DNA of 64,000 nt from Pyropia haitanensis. Lineage: Eukaryota > Rhodophyta > Bangiophyceae > Bangiales > Bangiaceae. The position numbers and the translations under genes are program-made. The stretch lies in contig SDUX01000006.1 of assembly GCA_008729055.1 (NCBI GenBank), positions 2,303,501 to 2,367,500 of the forward strand. The letters run 5' to 3'. Position 1 is the stretch's first letter, and each line of letters opens with the position of its first letter. Shown in pieces: positions 10,713 through 21,247 of this stretch. The notes under the pieces are model-generated. The model searched no databases. It had not been told where the DNA came from and saw nothing but the letters and a program-made list of their open reading frames with translations.

Positions 10713-11335
10713 ACGTGCAAGAGGGGTCGGAGCCGATCATCACGATTCTTGCTTGCACGGCAACGGTGCTCGACCCCTGTTGGCAGCAAGAAATTTGCCA
10801 AGAGTTTGCTGCTCAAAGCACGATTCTTGCACTGGTGCAAAAGTCAAGCAGTCTTGTCGTCCAGAACAAAAAATCTCCCGCGTTTGATTCAGCCGGTTTG
10901 TCGGACGGTGTCCAATGAAAACTCTCGGTTGACTTGGAGAGCGCAGCGTTGAGAACGAACCCCTCATGTGCAGGTGTATTGACTGACTCGACAACGGGAG
11001 ATATTCTGGCTGCACGGCCGTCTTCCCGGAGCGGCCTTGATAGCTCTTGAGCAAAACGCGACAAGCGTTGTCTAAAAATGCTGTTCTCCGCAGCAGTTTT
11101 TTTCGATCCGTTGTACACAGCGCTCCGTTATAATAACGCTTGTTCCCGACGTGCGACAGCGTAGCCCCAAGAACGGCGCTTCTTTTGGTGTAACGGTTGT
11201 CCCCGGTACTCATACGGAACCTACTCCTGAAGCGCATGCTATGAGAAATCACGGAAAACGTGGGCGGAACATGTGATGCTGGGGGGTCTCAAATCGTTGC
11301 ATCCCCGGATTACACCAAAAATGCAAGAAATCCGT

Positions 11336-11355
11336 GGTCCCGGTTTAGCCTGCGC
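11336..11355 (-). repeat. dispersed repeat, GCGCAGTGGG family, copy B (degenerate)
   Basis: On the minus strand GCGCAGGCTAAACCGGGACC, lacking the TGGG part but keeping TAAACCGGGAxC. Confidence 0.4.
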
Positions 11356-12219
11356 TGCGCTGCAGGATGTGGAATGAAGGCGCAACGTGGATCTGTACTG
11401 CACGGGCAAGGTGGAGCGGGAGGCAACCAGGGCGCAACTGGATCACATCACGCGGCTTCATGAACTGACTACAGCGTGGTTCCGAACTGGAGGGTGCGCC
11501 ACGAGACAAAGCAGCACGGTGTCGGACGTGCGTCGGATGACCAGCTCAAAGCTTGATGCGCCAACTGGTGCGCGCGATGGTATCGAGAATGGCAGAAGGA
11601 AAACCAGAAGAACCCAGCCTTCACCAAGCTCTCAGTGTACACACACCCAGCCATAGGAAGCCGCACACCCCCTGGATAGACTGCCCTCTTCTCGGCGGGC
11701 GGCAGGCCCGCCACCAGGCGTAGACGTGCATCACCGATCCGCTGCAGACGATGCGACCTGCCCTCTGCCACGCCCGGGTGGAAAGCGTGGCACGTTGCAA
11801 CGGTACGAGTATTGGGGGGGGCGGGGGGGTGGGGAGGGTGTCCATTGGTGCTTGACCGGGTGGTTGGCAGAAGCGGGCGTGGACTGTTGGGGGTGACCCC
11901 ACCATGCAACCTATCGGCGGGGGGGGGGGGGGGGGGGGTGGTAAGCGCGTGTCCGTGTGTGCGCGGCAGTCGGTTGCTTCTTTCCTTTTCGGTCTTGGTG
12001 AGGCGCTCCTGGCCAGGTAGTCGGTGGCAAGTCTTTCGGGGAGGCAGACTCGGTGCTTCATGAGCCAGAATACGCAGCGCAAGCTGGAGCACCTTGCCGC
12101 CGCCACCGCTACCACCGCGGGCGCCACCGCCGGCGCAGGCGCTCTCGCCTCGATCACTGCAGCCGCCGCGGCCGCGGCCGCTGCTCTCGCTCTCACCACC
12201 GCAGCCGCCGCCGCCACCG

Positions 12220-15200
12220 TCACGGTGCGCTGCTGCAACCACCGCAGCTGCCGCCGCCGCCACCACCGACAGCGATACCGCCGCCGCTACCGCGACGCCC
12301 GTGACGCCCCAGCGTCGTCGTGTCGACCCGGCCGGGCCGCCCGGCCGCCCCCCCCCTGTCGGCAGCCGCGGAGGCGGCCGAGGGCCACGGCGGCCACGCC
12401 GCCGCGGCGCGCGCCGCCTCCCCCGCCGCTGCCGCGCCCGCGCCCGCCGTTCCGCCGGCGACGCCGCCGTTCGTGCCTACAGCCACCCCCATCGCCACGC
12501 CCGCCGCGGCGCCTGCCGCCGCGCCCGCCGCGGCGCCGGCCGCCGCGCCCGCCGCGCCCGCCGCCCGCTGCAAGGCCGGCTCGGATAGCGGCAGCGGCGA
12601 CGCCGCACCACCGTTGCCGCCGTTGCCGCCGCCGCCGCTGCCGGCAGCGGCTGGCGGTGGGGGCGGCCCTTCGGTGGCGGCGCCACCGCCGCCGCGGCCG
12701 GCCGCCCCCGCGGTGCCGCCCGTGGCTGCCGCCCGCGCGCGGCGGCGGCGCCAGGCGCGCACCCCGAGCAGCGCAACAACGACGACGGCGACGAGGGCGG
12801 CGGCAAGGCCGCCAGCTAACGCGGCGATGTTGCTGCCGCCACCGCACGCGCACGCCGGCGCCGTGGCACCTCCGCGGGACCCGTTGGCCAGCAGGCCACA
12901 AAAAGCGCCGGCGTTGTTGGTGGACACCGCGTCGGTCTGGTCCCGGACGCCGCGCTTGAGGAAGCACAAGCCACTGCCGCCGCCGCCGTCGGACCAGTCA
13001 TTATGTCTTGTTTGTTCGTGTTAAGCTGTTATGTCTGCGCCAAGCGGGTGGGCTTATTGACATTGCTTCTCTCTCTCTAATTGTGAGGGGTGGCGGATTG
13101 GGAGCCGCCGACCGGCCAGCTGTCCCCGCCCTCCACGGGTGGGGGATCTCCGCCGCTCCAGCCAGCGCAGTGGGCTTTGTTGCGGGATCCTCTTCAAGCG
13201 CTTTTCAAAAGCAGAACCTTGCAGAAATCACGATCCAGGGCGATCATGAAGTGCCCTAGAGACCCCGTAAAGGCCGATTTGTTGAAGAAAACGTGATCAA
13301 CCTTGAAGTCATTATGAACACCTGCTCGGACATGGGGTTGCGATACACCACAAGGTGCGTCTCAGTGCGGGCTATACAGTGATGTACTGAACGATGATGT
13401 CCACCCAGGTCATGACCAATTATTCAAGGTTTATCAAGCTTTCTTCAAGTGCTAATGCACACAGCTCTCGCGCCGTATTAAGCGTGATCACGCTCTCCTA
13501 ATAGAAGTACAGCATCGACAAGAGCTTGTAGCCCCCGTTTCACCCGAAAAGTCCCATGTTTCTGGGATTGTATCCCGGCATTTATGCAGCTCGCTGGAGT
13601 TGATCACGTGAGGCGCACGCCGTATCTCGGCGGCCTGCAGATCTTCCTGAGAGTTTTTTTTTCAATTACGCGGTACAGTACGCTCCCAACCGTCGGCTTG
13701 CTTCTCTCCGACGACACTGACAGGCACCCGAAGCACTTGCGCCGAGACTCGCGGCAGTAATAGACAACAGGGGCCAAAATCAGCCGCGGCCACGGCCGCC
13801 GCCGCGGCCGCCGTCGCGGCCCGATGCGGACTAGAGCCGGCGGGCGGCAGGGGGGACGGGAGGGCGGGAACGTGGACGTCGGCGGCAGTGGCAACTGGCG
13901 CCGCCAGCGCGGCGCCCCCCGCAACTGCAGCCGCTGCCGCTGCAGTCGCTGCCGCTGCCTCTGTGGTCACTAAAGCCTCATGCCCGCGATGCGGTGGTAG
14001 TACGCCAGTGTTACCGTGCATCTCTGTGGCGTCATCAGCCGGGCCATGGAGATGGATTGTCGGCCGCTCAGGGATGGCCGTCGTGGTCCCCGCGAGGACT
14101 GTGATGGAGAATTACCGAAACTTGACAGCCAATTGGATGCTCCTTTGTAGGGAACCCATCACCTCCCTTCAATATACTTTACCGTATTTGTCAACCTTTT
14201 AAGTGTAAGGATCGGCTTCTAATCCACTCAGTTGGGGCGGCGGCCGCCGCGGCGCGTGCGACAACTTCAAGGAAAATCAAGGTTTGTTCAAGCCCTTCCG
14301 GCTTGAAGAGCCGACTGCATGGATCCCGGTTTAGAGCCCACTGCGCAGGGGCGGGGGGGATATCAGCTGGGGGCGCGGGGGGGACCGCCGGCCGCCGACG
14401 GCCGGCACGTTCGTTTGCCCTCACGCCAGCGCTCTCGGCGCTGCGCGAGACGCTCCCTCCCACCTTCCCGGCTTGGCGCCCGCGTGAGACTCACCGTGGG
14501 CGAGTGCTTCTTCTTGCCTGCCTCCTTTGCGGGGCACGCTGTTTGCCCTCTCTTGTTCTGGGCGCGAGCACATTCTCGCGCCCAAGGTTTGGCCGGCTTG
14601 CTGTGGCGATCTTTGGACACACACGCACCCGGCCGAGCCAATATATAAACGTGTATCTATTGGCACACCCGCGGCTGGAGGCAGGAGTAAAGTGGCTGCA
14701 CCCGCGCTCGCTTGCGCACGCATCGGCACAGTCCGCCGCGACCGTGACGCGTGCGACAATGTCGCGGTTTGATGGAAACCGGCAGCCGGTGGCCACGGTC
14801 CGTCGCCCCTGAACCCGCCAAGCAAGCACCCTCACCGTGCCGCAGAGGGCGCCGGGTACGTTGTTGGGTACCGCCTCTGTCCGCTCATGGCCGCCGCTCA
14901 TCAAGACACACTGACCGTTCGGATCGGTCCATGCATAGTGGCTACACCCACGCGTGTGGAGGCAATCACCGGCGCAGTCCTCTGCGGGCGTTGCGCGAAT
15001 GCCAATGCGGCCGTCCGGTGGAAAGGAACAGGCGCTGGCTTGGGTCACGAGCCCCCATACTTGCCAATTTAGCACCAGCACCAGGCCGCAGAGAGCCCCA
15101 GAGGTGCTCGCGGGCACCGCGGCTTCCCGCCCACCAACGCCGGGCTTGAGGAAGCAAACACCGCCGCCGGGCTCGGACCAGTCATACTGGCGACACCCAG

Positions 15201-15500
15201 GCTGTCTAAGGCAAGCCATCGCACAGCCGTCCGCCGTCGTGACGAGGGATCGAATGGCGTCGCCCGGAAATCTGCAGCCGCTCGCCTTCGTGACGAGCCC
15301 CTGCTCCCGCCAAACGAGAGCTTGCCGGGCGACCGGGGTGATGGGCGCTTGCACAGTGGCGGGCGTGGAGGGCGGCACCGCTCCGGCGCGCGCCACCGTA
15401 GCCGCCTGTAGCACCAGCGCCACGGCCAGCGCATATCGGGCGCCGCGCCAGCGGCAGCCCGCCGACGATGCCAAGACACCGCCCCCGCGGCGAGAAGCGG
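12220..15500 (-). CDS. PAN/apple-domain single-pass membrane protein, third domain split
   Basis: Two coding blocks on the minus strand. Block 1 (about 15500-14669) has a signal-like stretch ARYALAVALVLQAATVARAG, then two complete PAN/apple-type repeats (CRFPGDAIRS...CLRQPGCRQYDWSEPGGGVC...GALCG and CSFPPDG...CLHTRGCSHYAWTDPNGQC...GALCG) and the start of a third (CRFPSNRD...CASERGCSHF). Block 2 (13006-12220) continues as NDWSDGGGGSGLCFLKRG...GAFCG, then a transmembrane helix (NIAALAGGLAAALVAVVVVA) with an RAWRRRRAR stop-transfer and a ~200-residue Gly/Ala tail. Splicing from a donor at 14668 (GG/GTGTGC) to an acceptor at 13007 (AACAAG/A) joins the frames in phase. The family role is protein or carbohydrate recognition at the cell surface. 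No in-frame ATG precedes the signal, so the true start is on a further exon or is lost; the upper limit given is approximate. Confidence 0.65.
13165..13210 (+). repeat. dispersed repeat, GCGCAGTGGG family, copy C
   Basis: GCGCAGTGGGCTTTGTTGC then GGGATCCTCTTCAAGCGC; the GGATCC and CTCTTCAAG blocks are shared with copy D. Both read as PAQWAL-RDP in translation, which is the shared DNA repeat rather than a protein. Confidence 0.6.
14296..14346 (-). repeat. dispersed repeat, GCGCAGTGGG family, copy D
   Basis: On the minus strand GCGCAGTGGGCTCTAAACC, then GGGATCCATG and GGCTCTTCAAGCC. It is inverted relative to copy C. Confidence 0.6.
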
Positions 15501-16992
15501 GCGGGAAGGCGCTTTGGCCAGAGAGGGGGGGGGAGCACGCGCCAGCTCCGTCGGCAAGACGGTTGGCCAGCGCCGAGCGGACCCGTGAGGACAGATGCGT
15601 CCCACCGGCAGACGTCACACCCCGCAGCACAGGTGGGCCAAAAGGGACAGGGTGGCAGCGCAGGAGCAACCGGGGTGGACGCACACCAGCCCAGCACTGC
15701 CAAAGAGAGCGATCCCGCGCAGAGGGCGCTGCTGCCTCGAGTGGGGAGTGCCGAGGGCGGCCTCTGGGCGTGCCGCCCTGCCGTGCGTCGTGTGGACCAT
15801 GCCCTCCCGCGCCAGCGCGAATTCGGCGCTTGTGTACAGTAGTGGGATCTCCCCAGCGATACGTAGGGGAGCCCCAGCTGATGCCGACGCCTGGAGCTGT
15901 ACAATGGCGCGCTTCATCCACACACGCAGCCGCCAATCACAAGGTAGTATCTACGACAGCCAGGTTGGCGTCGAGCACAGCTCACCGACCCCGAGCGACG
16001 GCGGACCGCCCTGTACGCCAATCACAGCACCGCAAATCTCGTCAGAGGCGGTCCGTGCGAGAGATCCAATCCAGGTGCGTTCACTGGATTCTTCCGCCTG
16101 CCTGCCCACCCACCCGCCCGCCTACCCACCCGCCCGCCAGCCCGCTCGACTACCCACCCGCCCGCCAGCCCGCTCGACTACCCACCCGCCCGCCCGGCTG
16201 TCGCCGCGTACCGCGCCCGTCGCGCGTCCGCCGCGCGGGCGGCAAACGCCGCAAGAAACGCGGGGGGGGATGCGGGCCGGTGGCTCACGCACATATCGGC
16301 CATGGCGGGGGGGCGACACCGTGGATTGGGATGCCCCGCCGCCGCCCGTTTGTCAGTGGCGGCGGCAGCAGCGGCGGCGATGACGGCGGCTGACGGCGGG
16401 CGCGTACGCCCGACGCGGTGGTACTCCGCCCTCCTTTAGTCACGCATGGGGTAGGGGGGGGCGGGGGGGACGGTGGAGGTGAATGGCCACCGCCGCCGCC
16501 GCCGCCGCCGCCGCTGCGGCGGGGTGCGAGCACGCCGCCCGCGGCCGTGGCGGACGTGGGGTGCCGGCGGGGAGCGCCGCGGCTGGGCGGACCCGCGGTG
16601 GCCGTCGCGGCGGCCGCCCAACGGCGTCGGCCCGGTTTTCGGTTTTGGTACCCGTGAGGGGCGCGCGGCCCGCGCCGCGCGGGCCACGGCACCGGCTGCA
16701 GCGGCGGGGTTTGACCAAACGGTCTTTCGAGCCTACCCCCCCCCTTCCCCCTTGTGGCCACAGCGGGGAAGGAGGCGGGGGGGGGTCGCCTCACACACCC
16801 GTGCGGAGTGGGGTGCGCTCTGTGGAGAGGCCCGTTTGGTTTATTGCCACCCGGGCCCGTAAACACGCCCCGCCCTCCCCCCTCCGTGGACTGCGGTGCG
16901 GGTCCAGTGGCCCCGCGCGCAATCGGGCGCACGCCCGCTGCGGGGTTGCCGCCGCTCCCGTGCATCCCTCCCCTCTGCCCACGCGCCACCGC
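15501..16992. other. intergenic, 5' side of the PAN gene
   Basis: No ORF with family features. Contains a 28-bp tandem repeat (16122-16195) and G/C-run DNA at 16.27-16.8 kb with poly-purine tracts. The first exon of the PAN gene should lie here if that gene is intact, but I cannot place it. Confidence 0.4.
16122..16195. repeat. 28-bp tandem repeat, about 2.6 copies
   Basis: Unit CTACCCACCCGCCCGCCAGC followed by CCGCTCGA, at 16122, 16150 and partly at 16178, essentially identical between copies. Confidence 0.85.
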
Positions 16993-17514
16993 TCACGCGG
17001 CGCGGAAGCGCACGACCTTCCCGCCCGGCCCCGAGCGGGTGAAGCGGCCCGAGAACCCCCAGTTGATCCACCCCCCGTCGCCGTGGTTGACAAACGTCCC
17101 GTCGCGGAACACCCAGATCCCGTACCGGACGCCCTCGTACATCTCGTCGGAGAAGCTGTAGACGCCGGCGAGGGAGGGCGTGTGCGGGATGCCCATGTTG
17201 AAAATTATGACGTTGTACACGTCATTGACGACCTTGCCGTTGGGCAGGCGTCCGTAGCGGACCTTGGCAAGGGTGGACTGGACAAACGCGCCCCGGTCCC
17301 GCGTCACGGTGGCCAGGTCCGTCTTGTCCGTCCCCATCTCTGCCGCCACCGCCGCGGTCGCCGGGACGGCCCGGTTCACGTCTGGGAGCTCGCCGAACAG
17401 CTTGTCAGCCTTGATGGTCTCCGCGGGGACGGCGGCGGCCAGGCTGGCCAGCGCCGCCACCATGGTGACCGACACGAAAAGGAACCGCAGGCCGCTGGCC
17501 AAGGTGGGAGCCAT
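16993..17514 (-). CDS. small secreted protein, family not named
   Basis: 173 residues. A clear signal peptide (MAPTLASGLRFLFVSVTMVA, then ALASLAAA-VPA, probable cleavage near residue 28) precedes a compact domain of about 110 residues with KVRYGRLPNGKVVNDVYNVI, SFSDEMYEGVRYGIWVFRDG and GDGGWINWGFSGRF as its best-ordered parts. It has no cysteines in the mature part and no second membrane segment, so an extracellular or lumenal soluble protein is inferred. The Gly/Trp-rich GDGGWINW block looks like a beta-sheet core that should be diagnostic in a profile search. The ATG at 17514 starts the signal peptide directly; the open frame upstream has no ATG of better fit. Function unknown. Confidence 0.78.
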   Translation of the reverse strand: MAPTLASGLRFLFVSVTMVAALASLAAAVPAETIKADKLFGELPDVNRAVPATAAVAAEMGTDKTDLATVTRDRGAFVQSTLAKVRYGRLPNGKVVNDVYNVIIFNMGIPHTPSLAGVYSFSDEMYEGVRYGIWVFRDGTFVNHGDGGWINWGFSGRFTRSGPGGKVVRFRAA

Positions 17515-20500
17515 CGTCACGTGCACCGAAGTGCAACCGTTGCGGACCGGGTCGGCAAGAGCGGAAGGCGGGGGTCTGTGGTGGTCTTTGTGATGCCGAG
17601 AGGGAGAGCTCCGCACTCGTTAAGAGAACACTGGGGTGGTGGGTGGCAGCAGAGGTAATTGGCGCGTGGGGGTGAGGGGTCGGCGATGGTGGGCATGGGT
17701 GGTCACTGCCCAACGCCCCGCAGCACCCGGGGCTACCTCCTTTTATGCCTGCGGCATGCCCCCCTCTCGCGCTCCCTGGGGACCCCGCCCTGAGCGCCAC
17801 CCAGGGGGGGATGCGGGGCGGGGGTTGCGTAGGACACAGGCAGCCGCGTTGGAGTCCAAGCTCGGCGGCACCTGGCTTCTGGGCCAAAGCCCCAAGCGAG
17901 GCGGTCTCTCTCCATGCGTGGCGTGGGGATGGGCGGCGACCGGGGCGGCGTCCGGGCTGGCCCTCCCCGGCGGGTCCCCGAGGACAGCACCAACCGCACG
18001 CGTGACTCTTGGTCCTGTCATCCATGTTTGGTAGAGCGGGGTGGGGGCGTGTGGGGCCGCTCCCACAAATGGCCAAAGGGGTCGCTCGTTCGCTGGAAGC
18101 GCAGTGTTTGTGGTCGCGACGGGGGAGCGGCGTGCCGTCGGCCTCGCGTCTACGCCCGAACTGTATGCGAGCCAGGTCACTGGCGCTGGCACGAGACGGG
18201 CAAGGTACCCGGCTGTAAAGCAAGGCGGCCGGGTCACCCTTGTTTGCTTGGGGTGCCCTAATCAGAAGCGCGCGCCGGCTTCGGATGCAAGCCCAGCACG
18301 CTTTGCATGTGTAGGGGGCACGGGGTCGGCGACAGCGATGTGGGAAGGTGACGAGGCGCGTCCGGCGCTATCCCGCGCTGCGCATACGTTGCGCCTATGA
18401 GTAGTCTCCCAGACAGACACGCACTCGGTGTTCTGGCGATACCACGCACGGTACGGCCGTATAAATGCTCGTCCACACCAGGGCAAGCGCCGGGTGCGTG
18501 CCACGGTGCTTCCGCGGCCAGCGCACAAGTGGACAGCGCACCAACGTCAGCGCCAGCACCAGGTGTCTGCCATGGAACGTCCGCACGGCCAGCACACGCC
18601 TGGCGCCTACGTGGGCTACGGCGCGCTGTACGGCGGGGGCGTCCAAGGTTGTGCATCGGGGGCAATCGCGAGCGTCCACACAGCGGAGTCAAAAATTGCC
18701 CCATTGGAAGCGTGTTTGGATCTGGTCAACAGGGTGTCAATCAAAGTCCCCCCGATCGGGGATTGCTACTACAGGGTCTCCGACCGACACTTTTCGGTGT
18801 AGTGTATTTGTGGAATGGGTTCCTCAGTATTGGCATGAGTTGGCCTCATTTTCGCTTGATGACCCACAAGGATCATTCCGTACGTGGGGGATGAGGCGCT
18901 GCCGTCGCCGCTGCTGCCACTACGGCACTCCCTTCGCGAGACGGTGACGGCTGCAACGGCGGCAGCGGCCGCGCCGGCCGCTTCCATCCCCTCCACTACT
19001 TCAAGGCCGCCACCGTTTATCGCGGGTGCTCACGACCGCGCGCACGGCACCTTCTGGTTCGCCGAGCTCGCCCGCGAAAAGCGTTTGCCGACATGCTTGT
19101 CGCCACCACGCCGCCGCCGCCGCCGAGCGCAGGACTGTCCGCTTATCGACTCGGCAGTGCGTTGCGCCGCAGACCCCCCTCACCGTTCCGTCCCACCCCC
19201 CCCCACCGACCCGTCTCAACAATAGCCGCTTCGCGGCATGGTCACCTGAGACGGCGACGAAGGTGTCGCGTGCGTGGCTTGTTCTGAAGCACTTTCTGTT
19301 CGTGGTTCTCTTGCTCTAACCGCCTCGACGCACACTGCGCGACACGCCCACACGGGGCCCGCGGAAACCCGACAGCCACAAATATCCGCATCGCGGCAGG
19401 CTCGAGGCGGTGGCACAGCTTGTCCGCGGGTGGGTTGTTTGTTTGTGCCTGACGCATGGGAAGCGGTGCGCGGCGCCGCGACGACAGCCCTTTCATTCCT
19501 TTTCCTCTTTCTGGTTTGATTGGCAACGCGAGCTGATCTCCCCCTCCTGCTCGCCGGACACCCCCGTTTCCCCCTTCCGCAGTGAGAGACACTGTCCGCA
19601 GCTCGAAACACAGCACAGAGGTCGGCAGGTGCATCAATGAACAGGGCCAATCGCAGCGCTCCTTATCATGACCATGTACGCAGAAGCGCCGCGTGGGCGG
19701 CGCCCAGCCATGGCCTGGCCCAACATACGGCGCAGGGCGGGCAGGCAGGCGCAGCCGCTCGGTTGTTTTCCCCTCCCGCCACCACACCCAGCGCCACGGG
19801 GGACCAGCAATGGCGCGGCGGCACGCACGCAAAGGCGCATGCCTGCTTGGGCGGCGGTGGTATGCGGCGAGCGCACGTGCACTTGAGGGAGGGTGTCGCC
19901 TAATGGCAGCAGATAGGAGGGGGGGACAAGGTGCCTCGCTCGGGCCAGCCCGTCCAGCGTGACCATGCCTGGCTGCCACTCTGTCGTGGCGCCCGCGCCA
20001 GGCTGGGGTGAGGTCCAAGCCACGGCTCCTGCGGTCACGCACGGGCCATGTCGGTGTGACAGACGAACATAACGCCCAAGCGGCGTGGGCCGCACACGTG
20101 CTGACGTCACAACAACGTTGTCTGTGGAGTCACTCTTTTTCACTTAAAATCGTTCAATAGTAAAATATTGGATGAAACATATAATCAAAAAGTACCCCAG
20201 TCACTCAATTTCAACGCGTGAATTCCTCGCTTTAAATCCGAACCACGCCAGCTCGACCTTTCCGAGTGCCGTTCCTGGCAGGCTTGCGCTCGCGATGAGG
20301 CCAGCCGCTGAGAGAGATGGCCCCTACCTGCGCCTGAATAACCGCCGGTACCGGTCCTGCATCAACATGAATCAAAATGCGTACGCAGGAAGCTGGCACC
20401 CCTTCACCAGGTTGTCAGGGGCGAGCTCATCGTGAGCAATATAGACCATGGAGGCAGTGCTGCACAAACCCTAGCACGCCAGTCACGACGTGAACCTCTT

Positions 20501-21247
20501 TTCACGGTGCGGTGTCTTCTCAATCATCCCACGTTCTCTTTGTCCTAGGCACATGAGGCGTCGAGTACGACGGGTGCGCTCGTCGCTGTCGGCTCGGGAC
20601 CCTTGACGGGATCCAATGTGGCGGACTCGGGGCTTTGGCTCAGAGATCAGTACTTAGGCATGACCAAAATATGGTTGAAAGCTCGTTTACAAAGAACCCT
20701 GGTGTGGGAGTTTGCAGCGCTGCTCTCGTGATTGGCCACAGTCGGGCCCAGCAGGCCCGCCGGTCCTAACCACTCATTGGCCAATACCATTCGTCCTGTG
20801 CCGTGAGCCCGGATGTTTTTGCCATAGCTTGCGGTGCGGCGGCCGCATATGCCAGTGAGGATGTGGATCCACTGTGGGAAGGCGAGCGTGCAGGTCGGTG
20901 CTGGACGCTCAGCCGCCCGTCTCCGCCGTGTGCGGCACGCGTGTGTCGCCGTGGCGGGCGCCCACGCGCCCGAAACCGCCACCACGATCCGTCCCCTCTC
21001 TCCCTCGGTCCAGAGACATCCCCCGCGCGAGGATAAAGACCCTTCTCACATTCGGGTTGGAGTGCGAGACAGGCGTGGGTGGTCAGCGTCGAGCAGCGGA
21101 CGCACGGCCCCCTTCCTGTAGGCATTCACAGCGCGGGGTGTGGGCCGCTGCCGCTGTCGTCGGGGTTGTCCGCCTCGCGCCTGCTGGTCTGTCTGCACCC
21201 GTGCTGGTGGTGCTGCACCCCCCCCTCCCCCCCCCTCTTCATTGACC
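17515..21247. other. long intergenic stretch, mixed composition, no clear gene
   Basis: 3.7 kb. At 18460-18465 a TATAAA lies 112 bp upstream of an ATG (18572) opening a 76-codon frame to 18802 (MERPHGQHTPGAYVGYGALY at its start); this could be a small gene but has no recognised domain. A further AT-rich island runs from 20.11 to 20.66 kb, with a TGACGTCA palindrome near 20101. The rest is ordinary intergenic GC-rich DNA and the 5' flank of the permease gene. Confidence 0.35.
18460..18465 (+). promoter_or_regulatory. TATA-like box
   Basis: TATAAA in otherwise GC-rich DNA, upstream of the unassigned 76-codon frame at 18572-18802. Weak evidence of a promoter. Confidence 0.3.

Larger units (their letters stand above)
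10331..12219. other. AT-richer island without a recognised gene
   Basis: 10.33-11.65 kb has near-balanced base composition, in contrast with its flanks. ORFs of 100-170 codons occur on both strands (for example 10740-11252 minus), with no motif I recognise. The island holds two copies of a short dispersed repeat (10688 and 11336) and is probably transposon-derived DNA. 11.65-12.2 kb is the 3' flank of the PAN gene, with poly-G at 11921-11938. Confidence 0.4.
13007..14668 (-). other. putative intron or insertion inside the PAN gene
   Basis: 1662 bp, AT-richer than both flanking coding blocks, with GT-AG limits. It holds two inverted copies of the GCGCAGTGGG repeat about 1.2 kb apart, a tract gagttttttttt (13651-13662) and a strong plus-strand TATATAAA (14642-14649). 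No coding frame inside is convincing. The length is unusual beside the other short or absent introns in the window. Confidence 0.5.

Noticed and set aside
12220..13012. Separate truncated PAN pseudogene
   Set aside because: The block continues the third domain of the neighbouring block in phase, with plausible splice sites, so one split gene is the simpler reading; not fully excluded.
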